64,000 nucleotides of DNA from Guadua angustifolia (Eukaryota; Streptophyta; Magnoliopsida; Poales; Poaceae). The notes beneath the pieces are model-generated. The model was not told where the DNA came from, made no database searches, and saw only the letters and a program-made list of their open reading frames with translations. The position numbers were made by a program, and so were the translations under genes. Below, piece by piece: positions 46,496 through 59,276 of the stretch (positions are counted from its first letter, which is position 1; each line of letters starts with the position of its first letter). The DNA lies in assembly GCA_036346375.1 (NCBI GenBank), contig JAYEVE010000351.1, positions 45,661-109,660 on the forward strand, read 5' to 3'.

Positions 46496-47623
46496 TATGT
46501 TAGTGTTGGCGATGAATGAAGGTTTGCATTTTGTTCATGTAAATTGCATTTGTGCATTCATAATGGAAGAAGCGACCCATTCGATGCGGGCCTCTGTGTT
46601 CTGCGTAGTGAACACGAAAGTCCTACCTCGTAGTCCCATTCATCGAGGTGAATGAGAGCGAGACAGTAAGAGTAGGCACCTTCCATCTACGGGATGAAAG
46701 GGACGTGAGGGTGCACACCGACGGGTGGGCACTCGGCAGTACCGGTACGAACATGGCAATGAGCATTCATGTGCATTGCATCTTTAATAATGAGTGTTGT
46801 GGTAAATGGTGTGTCATATGGATGGTGATTATGGTAATTGAAGGTTGAGTCGTGAACTCAACCCAAAAAGGGGAGATTGAATTGAATGTGATGAATTAGC
46901 GCATTTCTTTGCCCTGCGAATTTTGTGGTATGAATATCGTGGAGTGAAGTCGAGTTATAAACTCAAATGCAATAGATGAAAATGGTTGAGTTGCGACAAG
47001 GGGTAGTTGAGTCAGGACACATTGTGACTTAGAGTTAAGTAGTGCTTCTTTGGCGTTGAATGGGTTTATTATCAAGTTGATGGTTTGAATTGTGGTAATT
47101 TTCTTGTATAGTCAAGTTATTGATTTAAATGGGTATAAATGTGTATTGTCCAGATGTTGTTTTATTTGTCTTCCTTGCTTTTATGGTCAGGCTCTTGTTT
47201 TACTTATGATAATTTGGAATTGTTACTCTCGTGTACTTTGCTGAGTCATCGACTCACGCTTGTTTGTTGTGTTGTTGCAGGTACATTGAAACCGGCATGC
47301 ATGGGGGGAGTAGTAGCACAAGCACGTTTGCATAAAACCATTTAATTGATTTGTAAAGCCGGGTGGTATGGAAATGGTTGTAATATGTGGATTAAATGCG
47401 TGGTGTAGTTGATAAGTTACATTGGATGTGTGATTGATTAACTAAGGACCTGCTAGAATGATATCATAAGCGCAATTTTTTTGTCTGTTTGAGTGGATGT
47501 CCTACTGTCTAGAGAGGTCATGCCGAAATTTTGTAAATTTCGGTGGCTTAGTTTCTAAGCCGATCTTAGAGTTTAGAGTGTTGGTAGCATCCGTGGCGCA
47601 TTTGAGCTCCGGGGTGTTACAGT

Positions 47624-47641
47624 TGGTATCAGAGCGGGCTT
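47624..47641 (+). promoter_or_regulatory. Primer-binding site of the LTR element
   Basis: TGGTATCAGAGCGGGCTT two bases after the 5' LTR, complementary to initiator tRNA-Met. Confidence 0.92.
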
Positions 47642-49304
47642 CAGGTCCGTGGTGTTTGAATGTAGTAGGTAACTCTAGAGTAAACTAAAATTTTGCTGTG
47701 TGATATTAGAAACATGGCATAGGTTTCTACTCCTTTAAAATTTTGGCCTTCGGGCAATAACCTTAAACTCTAAATTAGAGTGGTTAACTAATTTAAAACT
47801 TGACACACTCTGATGCACAGTAGGATGGGTATGGGTACATTGCATTGCGCTCAAATGTTGAGTGCTAAATTTATTGTTGCATATTGCTTTGACCATGAAT
47901 AATTTGTTGGGATCGATACTCTTATGTTCGTGTTATTGGTGAAGCGGAAGGTTTCGACCTTGTTCCTTTGGCCGAGTTGTGGGTTTTGCTTGTGGGTGTG
48001 GTGGTTGGTGCCACCCTTCTGCATTTGGGGAACCTCTAAGCTTTTGAATCGTTGTTTTTAGTGGAGCGTTTAGAGGGTAAAGAGGAAGGTTAGTTTCTTT
48101 TGCCCTCGATGTTTGGATTTAAAGAGAAAAGTTTAGTGATGAATCCTTTGGATTGTTTTTTTTCGGTTGTGTTCGGTTTAGTTGGATTCTTTGGTTTTGT
48201 TGGTTACCGTGGGTTGCCTTGTGGAGAAAACTATTGTAGTTGTTGTTTTCTCCATTAAAGGAACTTATTAAAGTTCTTTTGGTGCAAACTTAAATCGTGT
48301 GGATCTTGATATTAAGGTTTTATCGAGAAGGATTTGGTTGATCATTGGTTTTTCCATGCATCTCTTCCTTCCTAGAAGTTGTAAATCTTGAGATTTGGTT
48401 TAAGGAGTGTTTTCCACGGAGTTTGGGAATCGAGTCGAATTCTCTATTGATTATAATTGGGTTTTTCGGAAAGAGATGGTTTTGGTTGTTGCTCATACTT
48501 AAAATCGCGGATTTAAATCAAAGGTTGAGTCGTGACAGGGGACGTTTAAGATGTTAAGTGTATGATGAGTTGTTAGAGATTTGAGTTGATGTGGGTTATT
48601 GATTACATTAGCGTGAGTTGTTGATTATATAAAGGCACCCAAATTTATTGCGTGGTACATAATGACTAATTGGAATGGTAGGTGATTTTAAAGTGAAAAG
48701 TTGATTAGAGTTATTATAATGGTCGTGAGTCGTGGAATTGATTGGGAGTACGAGATTGTGTACCGTTAAGGCTAATATTGATATTGAATGATGACGTTAA
48801 GGATCTTCTGTTTGATGAATCGAGTATAGTAAGGGATGGGGTTTTGGGTCAAGTAAAAGTCTGCGGACCAACTAAATGACGTAATCAATGTGTAACCAAA
48901 GATTTAGAACATACGAAAAGAGTGCTTTGGTGCTTAGGTTGGTCCTTGGCGAATGCGGTGGTGGAGTATGTTTCGTGGAGAGGATAGTTAATTTGATGGA
49001 GCATTTATTGATTGCATGATTTTCGGGAGTGCATGACTTTTTGGGGTAAGGCAGCTCGATTAGCGGGCAATAGAACTCCCCTACTTAAGTCGCATTTTGG
49101 TTAAGTCGAGGAGTTAGCTTGATGATTGAAATGAGAATTGTTAATTTGTGTTGCTTAAGAGTCAATTAAATGGTGGATCGGCAAAATGATTTAATTGATG
49201 TGAAATTTAAAGAATGAATATATGGAAGGGTTGTATGAATGATAGGGTTTTGGTCTTGGGAAAGTGTCTATCCGGGAGTTTATCGATGGAATGCGACTAG
49301 TGGT

Positions 49305-49361
<57 letters not shown>

Positions 49362-50631
49362 TAGGAGAAGGAAAGTAAAGGGAGATTTGGGTTTTGTAAC
49401 TTCCGTTCAAACCTGTGTACTTTTTAGGCTTAGGTGAAATTGAAACATTTAATGGCTAGAGCATTGGAGTACTAGAAGTGGTGGGATTTGAGATGAACCT
49501 TCCTTTGACTCGAGGATTGAAAATGAGGATGTAAGAATTGTCTTGGGAATGTCGATTGATGGAATTGAATATTTTATTTCATCGAACCACGTTAGTTTTT
49601 CGCTTTGGTTAGAGAGATGGCCGATTGATGACCGTGGGATTTACGTTCGGAAAATGTAAGGCTGGATCGTGTTTTAGCGTGGGAGCTGAGTTATTATGAG
49701 GGTTTCATAAGCGGTTTTGTTGGGATTAAGTTCTCATCTCCTTGGGAGAAAAGTTTGGTGATTTTGTTGTGCGTGGATGGGTGACCTATAATTTTGTCCT
49801 CTCTTTCGCGATGTTGATTTTGGTTAGCGTGAGGGGCTTTGTCTTGATTATAGTAAGCTGAGTTGTCTTTTGGTTTTTGTGAGAACTCCTGTCAGCATTT
49901 TGCGTGGGGTTTCTCTTTCAATTGGAGTCCTCCCCGAGGCAAATTTTATTATGTCGATTTGAAAGTGTTAAAGGTTTCTATGAGGTTTGAGAATTAAGAC
50001 TTCTTTTGCAAATTTGGCCTTGGGAGAAGATTTTGAGAGATGATTGGGCTCTATCAAGATCCTCTCTCGGAGTAGGTTCTAATACTTTGTGTTCAAGATT
50101 TTGTGTGTGGTTCATGTGGTTTAAAGAGAGTGGTATTTCCTTTGTGTTCTAGCTTGAGTTATAGGATATGGAAGCTTATGGTATAATGTTGAATATAATA
50201 ATGATTGTGGATTATACTTTTGATATGGTTCCTTGGTGGTGCTTGTTTAACCCTTATGGGTGAACTACTTGGAAATTGATGGTATCTATGTCACCATTTT
50301 TGTTGTGCGACTGCCCTTTTGAGCTAAGATGGTTGTAGCGAAGGATTTCTTAAGTTGCTGAGTAATATTCTGTAGTGAGCATTGACCTTGGGCAGTGGCC
50401 CTTTGGAATTTTAACCTCTTGATCGACTTTGGCTGAATCCTTTTGTGAGAAGTTACACTTAATTGAGTTAAGTCAAAACGTTTGTTAACAGTTGGATTTG
50501 GAGACTTGGGTTATCGCTTGCTTTCGTTTGAAGTCCTTGGGTGGGTGTTGTGAGGTTGCCGAGGAGTTATAAGTCCTTTGTGGGCTTTGGTTTTTTGGTT
50601 GGCATTCCGGGAATTCGGGGTCGAATTCCTT
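47642..50631 (+). other. Non-coding interior of the LTR element
   Basis: About 3 kb without a recognisable gag, protease, RT or integrase motif in either strand; the longest frames are under 75 codons. T/G-rich on this strand. A pure (TA)n tract occupies 49307-49358. Confidence 0.85.
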
Positions 50632-50645
50632 AAAGGGGGGGAGAG
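50632..50645 (+). promoter_or_regulatory. Polypurine tract
   Basis: AAAGGGGGGGAGAG directly precedes the 3' LTR, the plus-strand priming site. Confidence 0.92.
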
Positions 50646-53600
50646 TGTAATATTGCGAAAAAAAAACCTCGCTTCAATTTTGGGCCTTCCGTCGTGAATA
50701 TTTTGGCCGTCCGGCAGGTATTCTCGGAGGTGATCGGCCCATTTATGGGAGTGCGAGGGTTAGGGTTTAGGGTGGGAGGGGTTTTTCTGGAATTTCCCCT
50801 CCCCACCACCTTTTCACCTAACCTCACCTCTCTCTCTACCTTTTGTAGTGGCAGCCATTTTCCTTGCTTGGCAGATCTTTTCCCCAATCCCCTCTCCCTG
50901 CCGAGCCTTGCCCGACGCCTGCCGCTCCCTGCTGGCTTCGGCTCTCCTCTCCCTGCCGTGCGTTCCCGAGCTCAGCCGATCCTGCCTCTCCCCGCCGACA
51001 GCCCTCACCGGGCCCTGCCGGTGCGGCCCGGCGCAGCAGCCCTGCCGAGGCCTCCTCCAGCTCCTGCCGTGCTTGCCCCGCCTTTGCCGATCCCTGCCTG
51101 CGCCTACTCTGCCGGCGCTTGCCCGAGCCCTGGTGCTCCTTCCTCCTCTCCCCTGGTGGCGGCAACTTCGGCGGCAAGAAGTGGCGCTGCAAGCAACAGG
51201 CGGGCGGCGGCGCCGCCCAAGTCTTCTTGGCTTGCCCGAGATCTTCTTGGCACCCTTCTCCTTCTTCCCCTGCCGGCCAGCAGCAGCAGCAACTCCATTT
51301 CGGCGGCGGTGTTTAGCGGCTCAGCGGACTCAAAGCGAGCAACAATGCCCTCCCTCTTGCCTTCTTGTGGTGAGAATCATTGAAAGTCACGATGTTGGTT
51401 TATTTATACGCCATGTGTTCGATGAAATGGCTATGAGGTGTCTTGAGGCGTAGTGGGTCTCCTTTGGGCTGATTTGAGGCGGTGGTTTGATTTTCATCCA
51501 TTATCGGACATCTTATCTTGGTTCATAGGGTATGAGGAATAACATTTCCTATGCATATTGAGTAAAATTAACTTGACCTGTTCATGCATTATCATACTCT
51601 GTGAGTGATGGTCCACTTGAATTATTTCTTTGGGGTTGTTAGGTCTTCTAGAGGTTTGCATGCTTCAACTTTGCATTCATCGCCTCAGATTTTAGAAGTG
51701 AAGTATTTTCAACCAAGCAAAGAGACCACCCGTCTTGACCTTGGATCCATTTAACACAAGATGCTTAACTATGTATACGCTAATCACTAGCAATATAGGG
51801 GTCATCAATAACTACTTTAGACACATGATCTATTTATTCACTATTATTAAATAATACCCACTTGAGCTGTTACAAAGCATATCTTGCCTAAAAGAGAGAG
51901 GTGCTCAGTGGGCAACAGTGGTTGAAAACTTGAAATCATGTTCAGACAACATAATTTGTCCATTCATGTCACAAAGAAGTTAATGTATTGCAGTTTGTCG
52001 GTTGCCAATGGACCTGACTCATTGCGTAGTTGACATAAATTTCATGATATACTGTTATTCACATGTGTTAGTATTTTGTTTAGCCAATTATTTTGGATTG
52101 ATACATTTGCACATGAGATCATGTTTATTGTACCCTATTATCTCCTTGATCACTGCATCATGCTTAAGTTAGTGTATTATCCCTAGGCAATGTCGAGTAA
52201 AGCTACCCATGGGGATTTAGTTACGCAAGGGTTCTGTGTGCGATTGATTGAATGATGGATTGGTAGGTAATTTACATCTGAGTTTGATTTTTGGATTTCA
52301 GGAGGAGTGGCCTCTTCTTCGCGCGCCACTCCGCTTCCCCTGGTAAAAGGCAAGTACATCGAGTCGTGCGCTGAATTGAGTTGTTCGTTGTTATGTATCG
52401 GTTCATGGCTAATTTCTATTGATTGTGGCAAGTATTAATTTTATTGGTGATCATCCCTCCGAGGTCATGATTAGCTAGTGGATTCGAGTGGTCATTAGTA
52501 AGCCTTAATCTCGGTAAGTTTACTGTACCTTTGTTAACATTGCAGTGTTTAGCGAGTATGGGGTACGTGGATACTAAATATTAATTATGCCCCATCTGGG
52601 AAAAAGTAATTGAGTGTGTGCGTGCGAATAGGTTAGATGGTTATGAATCGAGAATGTGGGCTATGTTTATGTATGTGTGTGGTTGTGGTCATGAATGTGA
52701 GAATGTGGGCTATGTTTATGTATGTGTGTGGTTGTGGTCATGAATGTGAGAATGTGGGCTATGTTTATGTATGTGTGTGGTTGTGGTCATGAATGTGAGA
52801 ATGTGGGCTATGTTTATGTATGTGTGTGGTTATGGTTATGTTAGTGTTGGCGATGAATGAAGGTTTGCATTTTGTTCATGTAAATTGCATTTGTGCATTC
52901 ATAATGGAAGAGGCGACCCATTACGATCACGAGGCCTCTGTGTTCACACGTAGTGAACACGAAAGTCCTACCTCGTAGTCCCATTCATCGAGGTGAATGA
53001 GAGCGAGACAGAAGAGTAGGCACCTTCCATCTACGGGATGGAAGGGGCGTGAGAGTGCCACCGGCGGGTGGGCACTTTCGGCGATCACGATCGAACATGG
53101 CAATGAGCATTCATGTGCATTGCATCTTTAATAATGAGTGTTGTGGTAAATGGTGTGTCATATGGATGGTGATTATGGTAATTGAAGGTTGAGTCGTGAA
53201 CTCAACCCAAAAGGAGATTGAATTGAATGTGATGAATTAGCGCATTTCTTTGCCCTGCGAATTTTGTGGTATGAATATCGTGGAGTGAAGTCGAGTTATA
53301 AACTCAAATGCAATAGATGAAAATGGTTGAGTTGCGACAAGGGGTAGTTGAGTCAGGACACATTGTGACTTAGAGTTAAGTAGTGCTTCTTTGGCGTTGA
53401 ATGGGTTTATTATCAAGTTGATGGTTTGAATTGTGGTAATTTTCTTGTATAGTCAAGTTATTGATTTAAATGGGTATAAATGTGTATTGTCCAGATGTTG
53501 TTTTATTTGTCTTCCTTGCTTTTATGGTCAGGCTCTTGTTTTACTTATGATAATTTGGAATTGTTACTCTCGTGTACTTTGCTGAGTCATCGACTCATGC

Positions 53601-53960
53601 TTGTTTGTTGTGTTGTTGCAGGTACATTGAAACCGGCATGCATGGGGGGAGTAGTAGCACAAGCACGTTTGCATAAAACCATTTAATTGATTTGTAAAGC
53701 CGGGTGGTATGGAAATGGTTGTAATATGTCGTTCGTCGTGGTGTAGTTGATAAGTTCTGTTGGATGTGTGATTGATTAACTAAGGACCTGCTAGAATGAT
53801 ATCATAACTGCAATTTTTTTTTGTCTGCTGAGTGGATGTCCTACTGTCTAGAGAGGTCATGCCGAAATTTTGTAAATTTCGGTGGCTTAGTTTCTAAGCC
53901 GATCTTAGAGTTTAGAGTGTTGGTAGCATCCGTGGCGCATTTGAGCTCCGGGGTGTTACA
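50646..53960 (+). repeat. 3' LTR, intact, 3315 bp
   Basis: Starts TGTAATATTGCG and ends GGGGTGTTACA. Contains the 49-bp repeat (52640-52835), the GTGTTCAC hairpin block (52940-52985) and the twin hairpins (53863-53901). It ends exactly at the AAATT duplication. Confidence 0.94.
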
Positions 53961-53965
53961 AAATT

Positions 53966-54837
53966 GGATTGCATTACTTAGATAATGCGATGGAAGCCAT
54001 GGATATAGAGGAACTAGATAGTAGAAAGAAACGTAGATATGGAGAGAGCTCTGTAAAAACCGAGGGAGAAAGAGAAAGGTTTTCAAGAATCCTTGGAAGA
54101 TGGCCTCCAAAAAAAGAAGATTATTCATATAACTATATACCAGGACAATATAGGCATGTGGGAACAAAAGGCAGACAATTTGAAAAAGCCGTGCAATTTC
54201 AAAATTACAAAAATGATGGAGCAATTTTAAATCTAGCAGCCCATGACCCTATAGATTGGCCAAATATTATAAGTGTATGGAAAAGCTTAATAGTTCAAAA
54301 ATATATGCAAAATCAACATAGTATAGGCAATAGAGTAGAAGATATGATCACATACTTAGAAACATTCTTAGGAGAATCTGTGAAGGTCCTATGGGAACAA
54401 TGGGTAGAAGGTAATCCTAATGATTACGAACTATTAAAAAGAGCTGGAAATAATCCTAACAACTTTGTAAATATAATTTCGAATATAATAATAGCAGAAG
54501 ACCCAGAGCTAGGATATACAACACTACAAAATGAAAGGTTAAGAGAAATCGAAAAATTAACTATTACCAATTGGAAAGGAATAAAGCAATTTTCACAGCA
54601 TTATCTATATAATGCAACCACAGCTAAGCAAGGCTACAATAAAGGGGTTGTTGAAAGGTATTTCAATAAATTACCAGATCCATTAGGAAGTATGATATTT
54701 GAAGAATATAAAAAAGAAACTGAAGGATCAGTTATAAATATATCTCAAGCTATAACATTTGTTTTCAAGCAATTGAGGAAAATTTGCACTAATATACAGG
54801 CTCAAAGGTCTATGAAGCATTTTGACTACAACTTCTG
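53966..54837 (+). pseudogene. Pararetrovirus polyprotein, coat protein region
   Basis: The frame in phase with the upstream movement region once the insertion is discounted. It includes a basic stretch, then RFSRILGRWPPKKEDYSYNY, LGESVKVLWEQWVEG and IKQFSQHYLYNATTAKQGYN. These resemble the capsid core of tungro- and petu-type viruses. The frame ends when a TGTAACATTCCG LTR start cuts it at 54838. The first codon counted here is not an initiation codon. Confidence 0.8.
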
Positions 54838-57800
54838 TGTAACATTCCGTTTTCAAGCTCTTGAACTCGAATTTCAAAATCCGAACCTGTGAAAATTTTC
54901 TCGAATAAATCCAGCTTAAACGGAAATTTTTAAAGTCAACAAGATGTTAATTCGATTAATCAATACTTCAAATTAATTATTTCTTATTTTATTTGGGTTC
55001 CTTGTGCTTAATTTGATTTTTCTGTATTTTTGGGGATTTTTCTGGATTTATTTGCTATTTATTCGATTTATTTGAGGTTTACTCGGATTTTTCTTAATTC
55101 TTAAATCTCTTTTTCCACCGGTTGGGCCGAATTCACTGTTCCTCTTCTGTTCGGCCCGCTACTGTACACTTCCGCCCAGCCCGTTCCTTCGCAGATCAAT
55201 CCCCACCGAAAACCCTAATCCTCATCAACCTTCTCAGCCGCTGATCGTTGATCCAACAGTCAAGCATCGCACCGCCGCACAGGAACAAAAACCCTAACCC
55301 TACCGCCTGATTCTTTCCACCGTTGGATCAAGCATCTACGGCTCCCATGGAGCCATGTCACCTCGAATAGCGCCGCCGCCCGTGCAAACCCCAGCCCGCG
55401 ACCAACCTTGCTTTCCGCGCTTTTGGCCGCAACCCTAGGCTATATAAGCTCACGCCGCGCACACCCCGAGGTTCCCCTCTCCGCGCCGCACATTTTGGCC
55501 CTACCCATTCCACCGGAGACGCCGCCGTTGGCTCTAGCGACCTCGCCGAAGTTCGTTGCTGCGCCCGAAGGTTTCCACTGCCGTTTCCTTTCCCGCCAGT
55601 GAGCCTCCGCCGTGTTTAGTGGTACCATTGAACTCACCTTTGTGCCCCTTTTCCTTTGCCCCTAGTTTGGTGGTAAGCCGTGCCGTGTTGCGCCGCCGCC
55701 ACCTCTTCTTCTTCGTCTCTGGCGGGAGAACACTGGCGTCTCGCCGTCGAACTTCTTCAGCCGCCTGTGGTCGTCCGATCTTATTCCGACGCCCAGATCT
55801 ACTCCACGTCTACCCGGTAAGACCTTCCCCTTGAGCCAACTGCCTCGTCACTCCTTACCATCGCCGTGTCCGCCGTGTGGCGCCGCGTGTGAGACCCGTG
55901 TCGCCACATGGACGCCACCTCGGCCTTAGGTCCATGTGTCCGTCCCCGTCAGCGATGCTGGGTCATCGGGTCACTGAGTCAGCGCCACGATGTCGCCACG
56001 TCCGCCCTAACCATCTGCGTGTATGCCACGCGTTGCCACGTGTGAGCCACCTCATCGTCGTAGATATGCGTGTCCACCACATCATGCCACGTCCTCGCCA
56101 CGTAGGCCCTAGCTACTTGCGTGTCTGCTACGTGTCAACCACGTCCGCGCCACCTCATCGCCACGTAAGCCCTAGTTCATCTGTGTGCCTCGTCACCCGT
56201 AAGCTGTGAACTTGGTTCGCCATGAGCCGAGTCTATGACACATAGACCCCACATGTCAGTGGGTTTTATTTTCTATTTTCTGTTATTTTCGAAAACCCGA
56301 AACCCCAGCCAGTCGCAGCTTGACACGTGTCACGTCTGTGATTTTTCTGATTTTTCCTCCCGTGGAACTTCCGAGAGCCCGTTCTCCTCCGTTCGAACTC
56401 CGATTCGAACTATTCAAATTTCTAAATTTATCTAAAATCAAGATCTATCTGTTGGTGTCATTTTTATGAATTTTTTGAATTTTATTTATTTCTGTTTATT
56501 TATTGTTTTGCATCGATTCGCGTGTTTCGCGTGTAGACGACGCATCGGTTGAGCGAGAGGAGCATCCAGCGGAGGTAGCAGCAGCGTGAGAGGTTGAAGG
56601 CAAGTCTCCCTTGACCATTTTGAACCCAAGTTTATGAAATGTTATTTTGTTTTAAATTATTGCATGCTATTTAATTTACATATCGTACTTTAATGTCATT
56701 TTAAATGCTTAGATAAATGCCAAATTGTTATACCCACATTGATATTCATGTTGATAACCATTGACACCCTAGGAAAACTAATTACTGTATTTAATGGTAA
56801 ACATTTTATTGTGGGAGCAGTAGAAACCGCTTAGCCATGCTTAATCACGTCGGTACCTTACCATTATGGAAATGATTTCATATTTGATTCAAAATGAATT
56901 GAGGAAATTATGGCAATTGGTGTTGCGGTATTAATTTGAAATTAAAAGTGAAAAATGATTTAGACAAGGCGGATTGGTTGAATGGCGGGTGCGGGATGCA
57001 CAAAATTTTGGAATGTGATTGTCGCCCTAGTCAATTAAGGACCGGTCGTGTGTTACCTTGGGCCATGATATACAAGTACAACCACATGTCTATATGGGTG
57101 CGACTGGCTAAGTAATTTGCATGTATCATTATTTGACTTCGCCCGATTAAACATGCGGGTTTGTCGAGATGACACTTGCAAGGCTCAAGAGGGCTTTCAG
57201 ATCGGGCGGTTAGCCCTAACAATGATGAAACCTTAGCGGGTGAAGTCGGTAGCGGTATCGCATTGTAAAGGCCTTGTCATGATCTCCTGCCGACACACCA
57301 AAGGAAGTGTGTTAATTGCATGGCGACAAGGGCTGATCTTGTCGTGTGGGTAAAGTGTACCACTCTGCGAGTCTTAAAACTACTTGAGTAGCCGTGCCCA
57401 CGGACAAGGGCAAGCGTGGGCAGCTTTCACATAGTAGATTTTCCGGTTTTGGTTTTAAATGGAAAAATGATGATTTGGTTTAAAAATGAAAATGTGGTTG
57501 GGAATCATGACGGCTAGAGCTCCGGATTTAGTTTGGCGGCTAGAGCCAACCAGTAGTTGGAACACAGAAAATTGTTATACTTCAATTTAATTAATTATGC
57601 TATTTACATTTTGGGAAATCTTTGCTTTATGAAATTATTACTTGTATTTAAATTTAAATTTTTGCTTTATCTTGAAATGAACCATATATGCCATCCTTTG
57701 TTTAAGCCTTGCATTTAGTTACTTGCATTAAGTTTAGAGACTTGCGAGTATGTTGCATACTCACCCCGCTTTTCATTGCGGGTCGCTTATTCCATAAAGC

Positions 57801-58020
57801 GAGATGAAGACATCTGTGGTGAAGACTTTGATGAGGAGGATCAGTAGGACTACTAGGGGCGTACCCGATCGGTTGCTGTGGGCATCTTGATTAGCTCTTT
57901 TGTTCTACATTTCATTGCTACATTTTCACTTAAGCCGTAAGGCTCCATACTTGTAATAATGTGATGATGTTGTTACACTCTTTTGTTTATTACTGTTGTT
58001 TACTTTATGATATGTCTGTG
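54838..58020 (+). mobile_element. LTR-type insertion (probable solo LTR, ~3.2 kb)
   Basis: Starts TGTAACATTCCG within coat-protein sequence. It holds a TATA box (CTATATAAGC at 55440) after a CG-rich leader and has no gag/pol. The right end lies between 57977 and 58028; candidate ends are GTTACA at 57977 or GAGACA at 58028, and neither gives a perfect 5-bp duplication of TTCTG (GTCTG at 58014 is the nearest). It differs in sequence from the 41085 family. Open frames in the GC-rich part (55400-56210) are not recognised. Confidence 0.7.
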
Positions 58021-58029
58021 TTGAGACAA

Positions 58030-59276
58030 ATTTACAAGCCAACAAATATGAGTAGAAATCCTATAAGAACAAAGCGAAGATATTTTCTTAGGAGATCGAT
58101 AATAAAGCCCCATTTTTGCATAAGCGTAATGTAAGAAGATATGATTCTAGAACAAATTATGATAAAACGTGTAGATGTTTTATATGTAATTCTCCTGATC
58201 ATTTAAGCAAAACATGCCCAAATAAAGATCAGAAGAGATATTCTAGCAAGTATGAAGAGCAAGAGAGAGTCTTAATAATAGATAGTGTGAATGAAAATAT
58301 ATTAGTATGTGACAACGAGATTAAGGATGATGAATCGATATACTCTATCATAGAAACAGATGAAATGGAAAATGTTGAAGGCGAACTTGAGTCTAGTGAG
58401 GATGAAATAGACTTAATTGATAATTTAGCAGGGGTAAGAATCGAAATGATGAATCAAACCATTTGTGATCATGACCGGGTTAAGGGAAAAGGAGATTATA
58501 ACATAAAGTGTGCATACTGTAAATACTATCCTAGTCAGGAAAATAGAGCCACCTGTAAGGTTTGCTTAAGGCAAGTATGCCTAGAATGTCTAAGAACCCA
58601 AAGGCAAAAATGGAGAAAAGAAGTAGAATTAGAATCTGATGAACAAGTTTTAGCCAGTAGAGTTAGGACTTTAGAAAATAGAGTCAACAAATTAGAATTG
58701 GAAATTGAAGAGATGAAAGGAGTAAACATAGATGAGTTGCCTGGAGATAGGAAAGACAAAAACACCGAATTCAAAGAACAAACAATAACTATAATAGATG
58801 ATAAGAATCAAAAAGGGTTTCAACTTAGAGAAGCATTATCTAGTTTTGGAAATAAATATATTATTAAGCTTCCATTCAAAGAGATATTAGTTAAGATAAA
58901 ATTAAAACCCAACATCGCCTTTAAAGTACTAGCACTAGTAGACACGGGTTGTACGAAAAATATTATCCATGATAAATATTTTAAAAGATGTCCAGAAATA
59001 GTCCATACCATAGATAATGATAAAGCAGAAATATCAACTGACATGTCAGGAACAAAAAAGGTTCATAACCAGTTAGCATATAATATTGAATTATACATGA
59101 ATGGTACTAAATACATAATAGATGAAATCACAATAAGGGATTTATCAATGATCAATGATGAAATGATTATAGGCCTAAGATTTTTACAGCAATCGATCCA
59201 AACTACTATCATACATGAACAAGGAATTACATTCATTCCGTGTCAAGACGATATTCCTTATATTTCAGAAGTATGA
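58030..59276 (+). pseudogene. Pararetrovirus polyprotein, nucleic-acid binding and protease region
   Basis: A basic stretch (about 58048-58115) is in another frame than what follows, so there is a frameshift near 58110. From 58116 a CCHC knuckle (CFICNSPDHLSKTC) is followed by acidic residues. A second Cys/His cluster follows (CAYCKYYP then CKVCLRQVCLEC), then a coiled coil (VRTLENRVNKLELEIEEMKG). The aspartic protease region has LALVDTGCTKNIIH. A TGA at 59274 ends it; the same frame continues after it. Confidence 0.88.

Larger units (their letters stand above)
41085..47621 (+). repeat. 5' LTR, split by an inverted solo LTR
   Basis: Net length ~3.3 kb without the insert at 42992-46227. It matches 50646-53960 closely outside a GC-rich section (41350-41800) where indels and substitutions concentrate. 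Long open frames in that section differ between the two copies and are not genes. Confidence 0.92.
41085..53960 (+). mobile_element. Non-coding LTR retrotransposon (LARD-like), 12.9 kb, nested in the pararetrovirus
   Basis: Two long LTRs (41085-47621 including a 3.2-kb insert, and 50646-53960) begin TGTAATATTGCG and end GGGGTGTTACA. Perfect 5-bp duplications AAATT flank it (41080-41084, 53961-53965). A tRNA-Met primer site follows the 5' LTR and a polypurine tract abuts the 3' LTR. The 3.0-kb interior has no gag or pol, so it must have moved with enzymes from another element. It resembles rice non-autonomous partners of long-LTR gypsy families. Confidence 0.93.

Noticed and set aside
47624..47641. 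Primer-site match as an actual tRNA gene
   Set aside because: Only the 3'-end complement is present; there is no cloverleaf sequence around it.
55408..56209. Frames of 64-110 codons in the second viral insertion
   Set aside because: Proline/arginine-rich translations of a GC-rich LTR leader containing repeated CCACGT words; no known protein.
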